A stretch of 64,000 nt of DNA from Clostridium sp. AM33-3 (GTDB lineage Bacteria > Bacillota > Clostridia > Lachnospirales > Lachnospiraceae). The notes beneath the pieces were generated by a model. It was not told the DNA's origin, searched no databases, and worked only from the letters and a program-made list of their open reading frames with translations. This document shows positions 1 through 9,498 of this stretch, piece after piece. Where the stretch lies: NCBI RefSeq assembly GCF_003480315.1, contig NZ_QUIV01000010.1:1-64000 (forward strand). The letters run 5' to 3'. Numbering within the stretch: position 1 is the first letter of the stretch; each line of letters begins with the position of its first letter. The position numbers and the translations under genes were made by a program.

Positions 1-33
1 GAAGGCGGTCTCTTTCACTTCCGGACCTTTATT
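1..33 (-). repeat. Partial copy of a 3'-end hairpin repeat
   Basis: Read on the minus strand, this stretch follows the lysA stop codon and matches 31 of 33 bases of positions 9299-9331, which follow the activase gene in the same orientation. The complete copy at 9299-9402 folds into a long hairpin. Here only one arm (ending GAGACCGCCTTC) is inside the window and the other would lie before base 1. It may act as a 3' processing or termination element, or be a small dispersed repeat. Confidence 0.6.
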
Positions 34-53
34 CAGCTTTGTAACTCAAATTT

Positions 54-1325
54 TTATTTGAGGTATTTCTCCATCATCGGGCACACATCCAGTGTCGCAA
101 AGTAATCCTGCGGGGTCTCTGCTCTGCGGATCATCTGTACGGAGCCATCCTCCTTTAAGAGCAGCTCAGCGGATTTCAGCTTTCCGTTGTAGTTGTAGCC
201 CATAGCGAATCCGTGTGCTCCGGTATCGTGAATGACTAACAAATCACCCATATCGATCTGCGGAAGCATGCGGTCGATGGCGAATTTATCGTTGTTCTCG
301 CAGAGAGAACCTGTTACATCGTACTTATGATCGCACGGAGCATCCTCTTTTCCTGCTACGGTAATGTGATGGTAAGCACCATACATAGCCGGGCGCATGA
401 GGTTTACTGCACAGGCATCCACGCCGATATACTCTTTGTGAGTGTGCTTCTCATGAATGGCCCTGGTCACCAGACAGCCGTAAGGTGCCAGCATAAAACG
501 GCCAAGCTCGGTATAGATTGCCACATCGCCCATACCAGCTGAAACAAGAACCTCCTCATATACCTTGCGGACACCCTCACCGATCGCCATAATATCATTC
601 GGCTCCTGCTCCGGGCGATATGGGATTCCGATTCCGCCGGACAGGTTGATGAAGGTAATGTGCGCACCGGTCTCCTCTTTCAGCTTAACAGCCAGCTCAA
701 ACAGAACCTTTGCCAGCATCGGATAATACTCGTTGGTTACCGTATTGCTTGCGAGGAATGCGTGCATACCGAAGTTCTCCGCGCCCTTTTCCTTCAGGAT
801 CTTGTAGGCCTCAAACATCTGCTCGGTAGTCATGCCGTATTTTGAATCTCCCGGATTATCCATGATGTCGTTGCTGATCTTAAAGATTCCGCCCGGGTTA
901 TAGCGGCAACTGATCGTCTTCGGGATAAAGCCCAGAGTTTTCTCTACGCACTCGATGTGGGTGATATCATCCAGGTTGATGATAGCGCCCAGGTCATTGG
1001 CCAGCTTGAATTCCTCCGGCGGAGTATCATTGGAGGAGAACATGATATCATGGCCGGAGAAACCGGTTGCATCAGACATCATCAGCTCAGTTGCAGAGGA
1101 ACAGTCCGTACCGCAGCCATACTCCTGCAGGATTTTCAGAATATAAGGATTCGGAGTTGCCTTTACCGCAAAATACTCCTTATATCCCTTGTTCCAGGAA
1201 AATGCCTCTTTTAAACGCTTTGCGTTCTCACGGATTCCTTTTTCATCGTACAGATGAAACGGTGTCGGATAGGTCTTTGTGATCTCCTCTAACTGTGCTT
1301 TGGTTACAAATGGTTTCTTCTCCAT
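54..1325 (-). CDS. lysA: Diaminopimelate decarboxylase-like PLP enzyme
   Basis: Predicted cytosolic PLP enzyme that decarboxylates meso-diaminopimelate to L-lysine, the last step of lysine synthesis. The 423-residue protein has the fold-type III layout. YFAVKATPNP near residues 51-60 carries the likely PLP lysine (K55), a glycine-rich phosphate-binding stretch LSGGIGIPYR lies mid-protein, and GSLCENND near residue 335 holds the Cys of the second active-site half. The start is ATG with GAGAGGAG upstream. It lies downstream of pyk but a terminator at 1376-1443 separates them; I saw no clear promoter in the short gap. The clostridial branch differs somewhat from classical LysA, so a related amino-acid decarboxylase activity cannot be excluded. 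Confidence 0.85.
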   Translation of the reverse strand: MEKKPFVTKAQLEEITKTYPTPFHLYDEKGIRENAKRLKEAFSWNKGYKEYFAVKATPNPYILKILQEYGCGTDCSSATELMMSDATGFSGHDIMFSSNDTPPEEFKLANDLGAIINLDDITHIECVEKTLGFIPKTISCRYNPGGIFKISNDIMDNPGDSKYGMTTEQMFEAYKILKEKGAENFGMHAFLASNTVTNEYYPMLAKVLFELAVKLKEETGAHITFINLSGGIGIPYRPEQEPNDIMAIGEGVRKVYEEVLVSAGMGDVAIYTELGRFMLAPYGCLVTRAIHEKHTHKEYIGVDACAVNLMRPAMYGAYHHITVAGKEDAPCDHKYDVTGSLCENNDKFAIDRMLPQIDMGDLLVIHDTGAHGFAMGYNYNGKLKSAELLLKEDGSVQMIRRAETPQDYFATLDVCPMMEKYLK

Positions 1326-1375
1326 GGTATCTCCTCTCTAAAATCAACGGATGCGCCAATGGCGTTTCCTCAATA

Positions 1376-1443
1376 TACAAAATAAAAGAAAGAAGCCTGA
1401 TCAGGCCGCAATCAAACTGATTGTAACCTATATCAGACTTCTT
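1376..1443 (-). terminator. Terminator after pyk
   Basis: On the minus strand AAGAAGTCTGAT (1443-1432) pairs with ATCAGGCTTCTT (1401-1390), 12 pairs with one G-U. It is followed by CTTTTATTTTG. It lies 30 bases past the pyk stop and before lysA. Confidence 0.75.
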
Positions 1444-1472
1444 TGTCCAGTTCTTTCTATGAATATGAAAAA

Positions 1473-2912
1473 TTACTCAACAACTACCACACGCATGATA
1501 TTGGTGCTGCTTGCCGGCTCGTGGCGGGTGTTCTTGCTTACCACGCCTGCGGTTACAACTGCCACATCTCCGCTCTTGACTACATTTTTTTCTTTCAGAA
1601 GCTCAACCGAGGACTCAATCAGAAGGTCTGTGGAGTCTGCGCGTCTTGCCTGGAACGGCTTTACGCCCCAGTAAATCTGCATCTGGCGTACTGCGGTTGC
1701 GCTCGGGGAAAGGCCGATTACGGTTGTGCTTGGTCTCCACTTGGACAGCAGACGGGTGGTAAATCCGCTGATGGACGGAGCGATGATAACATCTGCCTCC
1801 AGGTCATGAGCGGTGGATACAGATGAGTAGCAAACTGCGTTGGAAATATTCTTGCGATTTGCAGTGGAAACTCTTCTCATGCGGTATGCATTATAATCCA
1901 GGTACTGCTCGGAAGTCTCACAGATCTGAGCCATCATTTTCAGAGCCTCTACCGGATATTTACCCATAGCGGTCTCACCGGAAAGCATTACTGCGTCAGT
2001 TCCGTCGTAAACTGCGTTTGCAACGTCGGTTACCTCTGCACGGGTCGGACGCGGATTACGGATCATGGAATCCAGCATCTGGGTTGCGGTGATAACCGGC
2101 TTGCATGCCAGATTACATTTGCGGATGATGGTCTTCTGGATATGCGGAACCTGCTCAGCCGGAATCTCTACGCCCATGTCACCACGCGCTACCATGATGC
2201 CGTCGCTGGCCTCGATGATGTCATCCAGGTTCTCGATACCCTCTGCGTTCTCGATCTTTGCGATGATCTGGATGGAAGAACCAGCCTCATTTAACATAGC
2301 ACGGATCTCGCGGACAGCATCTGCGGTACGGACGAAGGAAGCTGCGATGAAATCGAAGCCCTGCTCGATACCGAAGCGGATATCTGCTTTATCCTTCTCA
2401 GTCAGTGCCGGAAGCTTGATCTTAACGTTCGGTACGTTTACGCCCTTGCGCATTCCGAGCTCGCCTCCGTTTACAACGGTGCAGACGATATCGGTGCCGT
2501 TTACTACTTCCTGAACCTTAAGCTCGATCAGGCCATCATCGATGAGGATGGTATTGCCTGCCTCAACATCTGCCGGAAGTCCGTTGTAGTTGATGAAGCC
2601 GATCTGGTCGTCGCCGACAATCTCACGGGTGGTCAGGGTGTAGGTCTGACCCTCTTTTAAGGTTACTTTCTTCTCGTCTTTTAACAGGCCGGTACGGATC
2701 TCCGGTCCCTTGGTATCCAGAAGTGCTGCGATCGGGAGATCCAGCTCATCACGAATGCTCTTTAACATATCCAGGCGGGACTTCTGCTCTTCATAATCAC
2801 CATGGGAGAAATTGAAACGCGCGATGTCCATGCCGTTCTCAGCAAGCGCCTTCATCAGATTGCGGTCGTTGGTGTTTGGTCCCATAGTACAAATGATCTT
2901 TGTTTTTTTCAT
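1473..2912 (-). CDS. pyk: Pyruvate kinase
   Basis: Glycolytic enzyme that converts phosphoenolpyruvate and ADP to pyruvate and ATP. The 479-residue protein begins KIICTMGPN and contains DTKGPEIRTG (phosphate and ADP site), KIENAEGIENLDDI and MVARGDMGVE (metal and catalytic region), then DAVMLSGETAMGKYP before the C-terminal allosteric domain. It has the usual length without the extra C-terminal phosphohistidine domain found in Bacillus. The ATG at 2912 is preferred because GGAGG lies 11 bases upstream; an in-frame TTG at 2930 overlaps that Shine-Dalgarno and is not credible. Confidence 0.95.
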   Translation of the reverse strand: MKKTKIICTMGPNTNDRNLMKALAENGMDIARFNFSHGDYEEQKSRLDMLKSIRDELDLPIAALLDTKGPEIRTGLLKDEKKVTLKEGQTYTLTTREIVGDDQIGFINYNGLPADVEAGNTILIDDGLIELKVQEVVNGTDIVCTVVNGGELGMRKGVNVPNVKIKLPALTEKDKADIRFGIEQGFDFIAASFVRTADAVREIRAMLNEAGSSIQIIAKIENAEGIENLDDIIEASDGIMVARGDMGVEIPAEQVPHIQKTIIRKCNLACKPVITATQMLDSMIRNPRPTRAEVTDVANAVYDGTDAVMLSGETAMGKYPVEALKMMAQICETSEQYLDYNAYRMRRVSTANRKNISNAVCYSSVSTAHDLEADVIIAPSISGFTTRLLSKWRPSTTVIGLSPSATAVRQMQIYWGVKPFQARRADSTDLLIESSVELLKEKNVVKSGDVAVVTAGVVSKNTRHEPASSTNIMRVVVVE

Positions 2913-2968
2913 TGATGTGTTGTCCTCCAAAATAGTTTTATAAATCTGTTAACATGAAACTAATCTAT

Positions 2969-3814
2969 TTATTGCACAGAATCCTTTGTAACATGCTGAT
3001 GCGTGTACAAATGATCCTGACAATACTCATAATTGCCCTCGCATTTGGAACAGTACCGGAACTCTAACTCCGGACCATCCAGCTCGGTTCTGCCGCACAC
3101 CGCACAGCGGTGACGGGTCTTGCCCGGAACGACGATCTTCGCCTGCTGTTTGAATTCCTGCCGGCGTTTGATCTCCTTCGGCGCGTAGCGCCTGTAGTTT
3201 CGGGTCATCAGGAAAAACAGGATAATGGTGATCATGGAAATCACCAGCTCTACCTTCACGGCGATTCCTCCTGTGATAAAATCATACAGATAAACGGCTG
3301 TCTCCGCAACTGCCATCCATTTTGCCTTGACCGGAAGCACAAAAAACAGATAAAACTGCGCATCCGGGTTGATGATGCAGAAGGCCAGGAACAGAGAAGC
3401 GTTCAAAAATCCGGTGGATAACAGCCAGTACTGATGAAATACCAGGTAGCCCACAAAGGATGCCGCAATCTGTGCCAGCACTCCCATAAAGAAGAATACG
3501 TTGAAGCGGAAAGAGCCCCAGACATATTCCAGTGTCTGTCCCAGATTATAATATAGAAATAACGCGATCAGTCCATAAAAGATCTGGGTGAAGCTAAAAG
3601 AGCCAAAGGCCGGCGGATAGATCAGAAAAGTGACCAGGCGCCAGATCTGTCCATGCAGGATCATACCCACATTCAGGCTCAAATAGTTATAGTAGATCAT
3701 GGGATCTAGCATCCACACGATCAGGCCGACCGCATAAAGAATGGTGATGTAATACATCAGATTGCGGATCGCGTATTTCTGATACTTTCGTTCAAAATTC
3801 GAAAAAAATTTCAT
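2969..3814 (-). CDS. Rhomboid-like membrane protein with C-terminal zinc ribbon
   Basis: A 281-residue polytopic membrane protein. About six hydrophobic segments fill residues 15-205, with a rhomboid-like HGQIWRLVTFL in the first third and PVKAKWMAV later. A cytosolic tail follows with CAVC, CSKC, a further Cys and several His (zinc-ribbon-like). The rhomboid catalytic GxSG is replaced by GFLNAS and I see no catalytic His in the last helix, so it is probably not a protease. ATG at 3814 has AAGGAAGG upstream; the longer open frame runs into corA. It follows corA by 26 bases, so the two are probably cotranscribed. Function unknown. Confidence 0.7.
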   Translation of the reverse strand: MKFFSNFERKYQKYAIRNLMYYITILYAVGLIVWMLDPMIYYNYLSLNVGMILHGQIWRLVTFLIYPPAFGSFSFTQIFYGLIALFLYYNLGQTLEYVWGSFRFNVFFFMGVLAQIAASFVGYLVFHQYWLLSTGFLNASLFLAFCIINPDAQFYLFFVLPVKAKWMAVAETAVYLYDFITGGIAVKVELVISMITIILFFLMTRNYRRYAPKEIKRRQEFKQQAKIVVPGKTRHRCAVCGRTELDGPELEFRYCSKCEGNYEYCQDHLYTHQHVTKDSVQ

Positions 3815-3840
3815 GCAGTTTCCTTCCTTATAAAATATCA

Positions 3841-4782
3841 TCAGAACAGGTTCCGTTTTGCAAAGATCCACGCTACCGCGCAAGTCAGGATCACGGAAAG
3901 TACGATGACGATGACGAATCCATAGGGATTCGTTGCAAACGGCATACTGCTGCTCAAGACATTCATGCCGTAAAAGCTGGACACCATGGTCGGGATCGAC
4001 ATGACGATGGTGATGGTAGCCAGAAACTTCATGACGATATTCAGGTTGTTCGAAATAACCGATGCAAACGCATCCATGGTTCCGCTTAAAATGCCGCTAT
4101 AGATGTTGGCCATCTCGATGGCCTGCTTGTTCTCGATGATGACATCATCGAGGAGGTCTGTGTCTTCCGGATACTTCTTGATCTTCTCACTCTTTAAGAG
4201 CTTCTCCAGCACCACCTCATTGGAACGAAGGGAGGTAGTAAAGTACACAAGGCTCTTCTGCAGCTCCAGGATCTCGATGAGCTCCTGGTTTCGTGGAGAT
4301 TTGTAAAGTTCTTTTTCTACAATATCACTCTTTTTATCAATAATACGCAGATACTGCAGGTAAAGGGACGCATTCTTGTACAGGATCTGAAGAATAAAGC
4401 GTGTCTTCATATAAGTAAAGAAGTCACGGACTCTTCCATCCATAAATGCGTTCAGGACCGGAGTTTCCTCCAGGCACACGGTAATGATGATGGTGTCAGA
4501 CATGATAATGCCCATAGGGATGGTTACATACCAGTCTTTTTCGTTTCGTTCCTCGATCACAGGGATATCCACGAGGATCAGGCTGTAGTGATCTTCAATT
4601 TCAATACGGGACCGTTCTTCCTCATCCAGAGGTGCCCGGACATGATCCGGGTCGATCTCATAACGTTCCGCGATCTCGAGGATCTCCGTCGCTGTCGGGT
4701 TGGTTAATGCAATCCAGCAGCCAGCTTCTGCTTCATCGATCTGATGGATCGCGCCATCTTCCGTTTTAAATATGCGTATCAT
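3841..4782 (-). CDS. corA: CorA-family divalent cation transporter
   Basis: Predicted pentameric inner-membrane channel for Mg2+ (or Co2+/Ni2+). The 313 residues give a long soluble N-terminal domain with a charged helical stalk (about 130-230), then two transmembrane helices. The signature YGMN is at about residues 271-274 at the end of helix 1. The last helix ends in the basic tail AKRNLF. The gene has a consensus promoter (4819-4847) and leads a short unit with the rhomboid-like gene. Confidence 0.9.
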   Translation of the reverse strand: MIRIFKTEDGAIHQIDEAEAGCWIALTNPTATEILEIAERYEIDPDHVRAPLDEEERSRIEIEDHYSLILVDIPVIEERNEKDWYVTIPMGIIMSDTIIITVCLEETPVLNAFMDGRVRDFFTYMKTRFILQILYKNASLYLQYLRIIDKKSDIVEKELYKSPRNQELIEILELQKSLVYFTTSLRSNEVVLEKLLKSEKIKKYPEDTDLLDDVIIENKQAIEMANIYSGILSGTMDAFASVISNNLNIVMKFLATITIVMSIPTMVSSFYGMNVLSSSMPFATNPYGFVIVIVLSVILTCAVAWIFAKRNLF

Positions 4783-4818
4783 GCGTCTTTGGTTCCTTTC
4801 CCCTGTTTCGGCTATCTT

Positions 4819-4847
4819 ATTATAAATTCTGAGTTCCTGTTTGTCAA
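4819..4847 (-). promoter_or_regulatory. Promoter of corA
   Basis: TTGACA, 17 bases, TATAAT on the minus strand, 37 bases before the corA start: an exact sigma-A consensus. Confidence 0.8.
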
Positions 4848-4986
4848 ATCTATTGACCGTTCTTTTTCACTTCTGACAGAAGTTATACAATTTCTTAACT
4901 AATTTTTTACGCTTCTATAAATTGTAATATGGAAGATTTTATGTTAAACTCTGCACTGTACACTGAGAGAGTGTGTGTTTTTAGAT

Positions 4987-5014
4987 AAGGAGGCAGGGGT
5001 TTTCCCCGCATCAA
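4987..5014 (+). promoter_or_regulatory. Distant Shine-Dalgarno with intervening hairpin
   Basis: AAGGAGG (4987-4993) is 21 bases from the ATG at 5015, too far for normal initiation. Between them GGGG-TTTT-CCCC (4996-5007) can form a four-pair GC hairpin. If that 12-base hairpin is looped out, the effective spacing becomes 9 bases. No other in-frame start codon lies between. Confidence 0.5.
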
Positions 5015-8000
5015 ATGAATTTATTACATAATAATACCCTAGGAATCGATATTGGTTCAACAACCGTTAAAATCGCAGTATTAGACAGTGAACAGCATAT
5101 CTTATTTACCGACTACGAGCGCCACTATGCTAACATTCAGGAGACGCTCGCTCTTTTATTATCAAAGGCAAAAGAAAAGCTCGGTGAGATGACTGTTTCC
5201 CCAAGCATCACCGGCTCCGGCGGACTGACACTTTCCGGACACTTAAACGTGCCCTTCACCCAGGAGGTCGTAGCCGTTGCTACTGCCCTTCAGGATTATG
5301 CCCCGCAGACCGATGTGGCCATTGAGCTTGGCGGTGAAGATGCCAAGATCATTTACTTTACAGGAGGCATCGACCAGCGCATGAACGGAATCTGCGCGGG
5401 CGGCACCGGTTCTTTCATTGACCAGATGGCGTCCCTCTTACAGACGGATGCAGCCGGTCTGAACGAATATGCCAAAAATTACCAGATGATCTACCCGATT
5501 GCAGCCCGCTGCGGCGTTTTCGCAAAATCCGATATCCAGCCGCTCATCAATGAAGGAGCTACAAGGGAAGATCTGTCCGCATCCATTTTCCAGGCGGTGG
5601 TCAACCAGACCATCAGCGGTCTGGCCTGCGGCAAGCCGATCCGCGGCACCGTGGCATTTCTTGGCGGCCCGCTCCACTTTTTACCGGAGCTTCGCCATGC
5701 CTTCATCCGCACCCTGAACCTGGATGCCGATCACATTGTCGCACCGGATCATTCTCATCTGTTTGCTGCCATCGGCGCAGCCATGAACGCAGACGAGAAG
5801 GTGACCGTATCCTTAAGCGATATGATCAGCCGCCTCACCTCCGGCATCAAGATGGAGTTTGAAGTCAAGCGTATGGATCCGCTCTTTGCATCCCAGGAAG
5901 ATTATGACGCATTCCAGGCCCGTCATGCACAGCATCAGGTGAAAAAAGGTGACTTATCCACCTACAGCGGCAGCTGCTACCTGGGCATTGATGCCGGTTC
6001 CACCACCACCAAGGTGGCTTTGGTCGGCGAAGACGGAAGCCTGCTTTACAGCTTTTACGACAACAATAACGGAAGCACCATTGCCACCGCCATCCGGGCT
6101 ATTTCCGAGATTAAGGAAAAACTGCCAGAGACCGCTCATATTGCCTGGTCCTGCTCCACCGGATACGGTGAGGCCCTGTTAAAATCCGCCCTGATGTTAG
6201 ACGAAGGCGAGGTGGAGACCATCTCCCACTACTACGCAGCTGCATTCTTTGAACCGGATGTAGACTGTATTCTGGACATTGGCGGCCAGGACATGAAGTG
6301 CATCCGCATCAAAGACCATACCGTAGACAGCGTCCAGTTAAACGAGGCCTGCTCTTCGGGCTGCGGCTCCTTCATCGAGACCTTCGCAAAGTCCTTAAAC
6401 TATTCTGTCATCGACTTTGCGAAAGAAGCTCTCTTTGCAAAGAATCCGACTGACCTGGGCACCCGCTGTACCGTATTCATGAACTCCAACGTCAAACAGG
6501 CCCAGAAGGAAGGGGCTACCGTTGCGGATATCTCCGCCGGTCTTGCGTACTCCGTCATCAAAAATGCGCTGTTTAAGGTTATCAAGATCACCAGCGCATC
6601 CGACCTGGGCAAACACGTTGTGGTTCAGGGCGGTACCTTCTACAATGATGCTGTTCTGCGAAGCTTTGAGAAAATCGCAGGCTGCGAGGCCGTCCGCCCG
6701 GACATTGCCGGTATCATGGGTGCATTTGGAGCCGCTCTCATCGCGAGAGAACGCTGCAATCCGCAGAAGGGCACTTCCATGCTGTCCCTTGACCGGATTC
6801 TTTCCTTAAAATATGAAACCTCCATGGCACGCTGCAAGGGCTGCACCAACCACTGTGTCCTCACCATCAACCGGTTTGACGGCGGACGTCAGTTCGTCAG
6901 CGGCAACCGCTGCGAGCGCGGCCTTGGAAAAGAAAAGGCCAAAAAAGAGATTCCGAACCTGTTTGACTACAAGTATCACCGCATGTTCGACTATGAGCCC
7001 CTTCCGGCAGATGAAGCCGAACGCGGTACCATCGGTATCCCGCGGGTCCTGAACATGTACGAGAATTTCCCATTCTGGGCTACTTTCTTAAAGGAACTGA
7101 AATTCCGTGTGATCCTGTCCCCGCAGTCCACCAGAAAGATCTACGAGCTGGGCATCGAGTCCATCCCGAGTGAATCTGAGTGCTACCCGGCCAAGCTGGT
7201 GCACGGTCATATTTCCTGGCTCATCCGTCAGGGTGTACGCGATATCTTCTATCCGTGTATCCCCTACGAGCGTAACGAAACTCCGCAGGCAGGCAACCAC
7301 TACAACTGCCCGATGGTCACCTCTTACGCCGAGAACATCAAAAACAATGTGGAAGAGCTCACTGAGTTTGATGTCCACTTCATGAATCCGTTCTTCGCCT
7401 TCACCAACGAGGAAGTGCTGACAAAACAGCTCATCGTAGAATTTGGCAAAGAATATGATATATCCTCTGTCGAAGTGCAGAAGGCAGCACACGCTGCATG
7501 GGAGGAGCTTCTGGCATCCCGCCGCGACATGGAGAAAAAAGGAGAGGAAACCATCGCCTGGTTAAAGGAGCATGAGCGTCACGGCATCGTGCTGGCCGGC
7601 CGGCCTTACCATGTAGACCCGGAAATCAACCACGGTATTCCGGAGCTCATCACCTCCTACGGTTTTGCGGTTCTTACCGAGGATTCCATCTCCCACCTGG
7701 CTGACGCAGAGCGCCCGCTCATCGTTACCGACCAGTGGATGTACCACTCCAGACTCTACCGCGCCGCAACCTATGTGAAGAACAGCGAATGCCTGGATCT
7801 GATCCAGCTTAACTCCTTCGGCTGCGGCCTGGATGCCGTCACCACCGACCAGGTACATGATATCCTGACCGGTTCCGGCAAAATTTATACCGTATTAAAG
7901 ATTGATGAGGTCAATAACCTGGGCGCGGCAAGAATCCGTATCCGTTCCCTTATCGCAGCCTTAAAGGTGCGCCAGCAGAAGCATTTCGAGCGCAAAGTTG

Positions 8001-9274
8001 TATCCAGCGCTTACAACCGTGTCATCTTTACCAAGAAGATGAAGAAGGACTACACCCTGCTCTGCCCGCAGATGTCTCCCATCCACTTTGAACTGATCGA
8101 ACCGGCTATCCGCGCCTTCGGCTACAAGATTGAGGTTCTGAAAAATGACAGTAAAAGTGCCGTAGATGTGGGCCTGCAGTATGTCAACAATGACGCCTGC
8201 TACCCGTCCCTGATCGTCATTGGCCAGATCATGGATGCACTGTTATCCGGCAAATATGACTTAGACCATACAGCCGTCTTCATGAGCCAGACCGGCGGCG
8301 GCTGCCGTGCCTCCAACTATATCGGATTTATCCGCCGTGCACTGGACAAGGCAGGCATGCCGCAGGTTCCGGTCATCTCCGTCAATGCCAACGGCATGGA
8401 GACGAATCCGGGCTTTACCTTCACCCCAAGCCTGATCACCAAGGCTATGCAGGGCGTAGTTTACGGCGATATCTTCATGCGCGTGCTCTACGCAACACGT
8501 CCTTACGAAAAAGTGCCGGGCTCCGCAAACGCGCTGCATGAAAAGTGGAAGGCACGCTGCATCAAGAGTCTCTCCACCCGTTCTGCAAATATGATGGAGT
8601 TCGGACGAAACATTAAAGGAATCATCCACGATTTTGATGAACTGCCACGTTTAGACGTGAAGAAACCGAAGGTCGGCATTGTCGGTGAGATTCTGGTTAA
8701 GTTCTCCCCACTGGCCAACAACCACATCGTGGACCTGCTGGAATCCGAAGGAGCCGAAGCTGTGATGCCGGATCTGATGGACTTCTTACTTTACTGCTTC
8801 TACAACAGCAACTTCAAAGCAGACCATCTTGGCGGCAAGCGCTCCACTGCCCGCCTGTGCAATTTAGGAATCTCCTTACTGGAATACTTCCGCAAGACTG
8901 CACGAAAAGAACTGGAAGCCAGCAAGAACTTCACCCCGCCGTCCCGCATCTGGGAACTGGCAGATATGGCAAAGCATTATGTATCCCTGGGCAACCAGAC
9001 CGGTGAAGGCTGGTTTTTAACAGGCGAAATGCTGGAGCTGATTCACAGCGATGTCAAAAATATCGTCTGCACCCAGCCGTTCGGATGTCTGCCGAACCAC
9101 ATCGTAGGAAAAGGCGTCATCAAAGAACTGCGCGCATCTCATCCGGAAGCCAACATCATCGCAGTCGATTACGACCCTGGTGCCAGCGAAGTAAACCAGT
9201 TAAACCGGATCAAGCTGATGCTGGCCACAGCGCAGAAACAGCTGCTCGCGGAAAATGACAAAGCGATTTCATAA
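5015..9274 (+). CDS. Fused 2-hydroxyacyl-CoA dehydratase activase (BcrAD/BadFG + DUF2229)
   Basis: A 1419-residue fusion of two ASKHA-fold activase domains and a DUF2229/HgdB-like C-terminal part. Copy 1 (about residues 5-265) has [21 protein letters not shown] and [14 protein letters not shown]. Copy 2 (about 322-580) has [23 protein letters not shown] and [11 protein letters not shown]; the Cys in each would help hold a bridging 4Fe-4S cluster. The second half has CKGCTNHC near 605, GNRCERG and [12 protein letters not shown]. Family knowledge: such activases use ATP to inject an electron into 2-hydroxyacyl-CoA dehydratases or benzoyl-CoA reductases. No dehydratase subunits are nearby, so the partner is unknown. 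The length is normal for this fusion. Translation initiation is unusual (see 4987-5014). Confidence 0.85.
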   Translation: MNLLHNNTLGIDIGSTTVKIAVLDSEQHILFTDYERHYANIQETLALLLSKAKEKLGEMTVSPSITGSGGLTLSGHLNVPFTQEVVAVATALQDYAPQTDVAIELGGEDAKIIYFTGGIDQRMNGICAGGTGSFIDQMASLLQTDAAGLNEYAKNYQMIYPIAARCGVFAKSDIQPLINEGATREDLSASIFQAVVNQTISGLACGKPIRGTVAFLGGPLHFLPELRHAFIRTLNLDADHIVAPDHSHLFAAIGAAMNADEKVTVSLSDMISRLTSGIKMEFEVKRMDPLFASQEDYDAFQARHAQHQVKKGDLSTYSGSCYLGIDAGSTTTKVALVGEDGSLLYSFYDNNNGSTIATAIRAISEIKEKLPETAHIAWSCSTGYGEALLKSALMLDEGEVETISHYYAAAFFEPDVDCILDIGGQDMKCIRIKDHTVDSVQLNEACSSGCGSFIETFAKSLNYSVIDFAKEALFAKNPTDLGTRCTVFMNSNVKQAQKEGATVADISAGLAYSVIKNALFKVIKITSASDLGKHVVVQGGTFYNDAVLRSFEKIAGCEAVRPDIAGIMGAFGAALIARERCNPQKGTSMLSLDRILSLKYETSMARCKGCTNHCVLTINRFDGGRQFVSGNRCERGLGKEKAKKEIPNLFDYKYHRMFDYEPLPADEAERGTIGIPRVLNMYENFPFWATFLKELKFRVILSPQSTRKIYELGIESIPSESECYPAKLVHGHISWLIRQGVRDIFYPCIPYERNETPQAGNHYNCPMVTSYAENIKNNVEELTEFDVHFMNPFFAFTNEEVLTKQLIVEFGKEYDISSVEVQKAAHAAWEELLASRRDMEKKGEETIAWLKEHERHGIVLAGRPYHVDPEINHGIPELITSYGFAVLTEDSISHLADAERPLIVTDQWMYHSRLYRAATYVKNSECLDLIQLNSFGCGLDAVTTDQVHDILTGSGKIYTVLKIDEVNNLGAARIRIRSLIAALKVRQQKHFERKVVSSAYNRVIFTKKMKKDYTLLCPQMSPIHFELIEPAIRAFGYKIEVLKNDSKSAVDVGLQYVNNDACYPSLIVIGQIMDALLSGKYDLDHTAVFMSQTGGGCRASNYIGFIRRALDKAGMPQVPVISVNANGMETNPGFTFTPSLITKAMQGVVYGDIFMRVLYATRPYEKVPGSANALHEKWKARCIKSLSTRSANMMEFGRNIKGIIHDFDELPRLDVKKPKVGIVGEILVKFSPLANNHIVDLLESEGAEAVMPDLMDFLLYCFYNSNFKADHLGGKRSTARLCNLGISLLEYFRKTARKELEASKNFTPPSRIWELADMAKHYVSLGNQTGEGWFLTGEMLELIHSDVKNIVCTQPFGCLPNHIVGKGVIKELRASHPEANIIAVDYDPGASEVNQLNRIKLMLATAQKQLLAENDKAIS

Positions 9275-9298
9275 AAATAGCAATTATAGGACGGAACT

Positions 9299-9402
9299 AA
9301 TAAAGGTCCGGAAGAGAACGAGACCGCCTTCCTCTATTTTCACATATCCTTGTTTGCATCTTGATATGCTGAAAATCCCGGAAGGCGGTCTCATTCATTT
9401 CC
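9299..9402 (+). repeat. Long hairpin element after the activase gene
   Basis: The arms GAGACCGCCTTCC (9320-9332) and GGAAGGCGGTCTC (9380-9392) are perfect 13-base inverted repeats. Inner arms ATTTTC/GAAAAT (9336-9341, 9371-9376) and CATATC/GATATG (9343-9348, 9363-9368) extend the fold. Outer bases 9310-9318 and 9394-9402 also pair partly. The left arm is repeated 3' of lysA (1-33). There is no long T-run, so it is not a classical terminator. The rest of the gap to 9499 shows nothing further. Confidence 0.65.
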
Positions 9403-9498
9403 TATTGTATTGGCTCCGCTACAAAAGACATGGACTACAACCCATATTCACTCTGCCATAAAATAAAACACTGCCAGAACATTACTATTCCCAAACAG

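Noticed and set aside
2913..2930. Longer pyk start at TTG 2930
   Set aside because: That codon lies inside the Shine-Dalgarno for the ATG at 2912, and the family begins at the later Met.
4850..4960. Sigma-A promoter before the activase gene
   Set aside because: Several AT-rich boxes exist but none has both hexamers at acceptable spacing.
9403..9498. Terminator for the SNF2 gene
   Set aside because: No stem followed by T-run on the minus strand was found.
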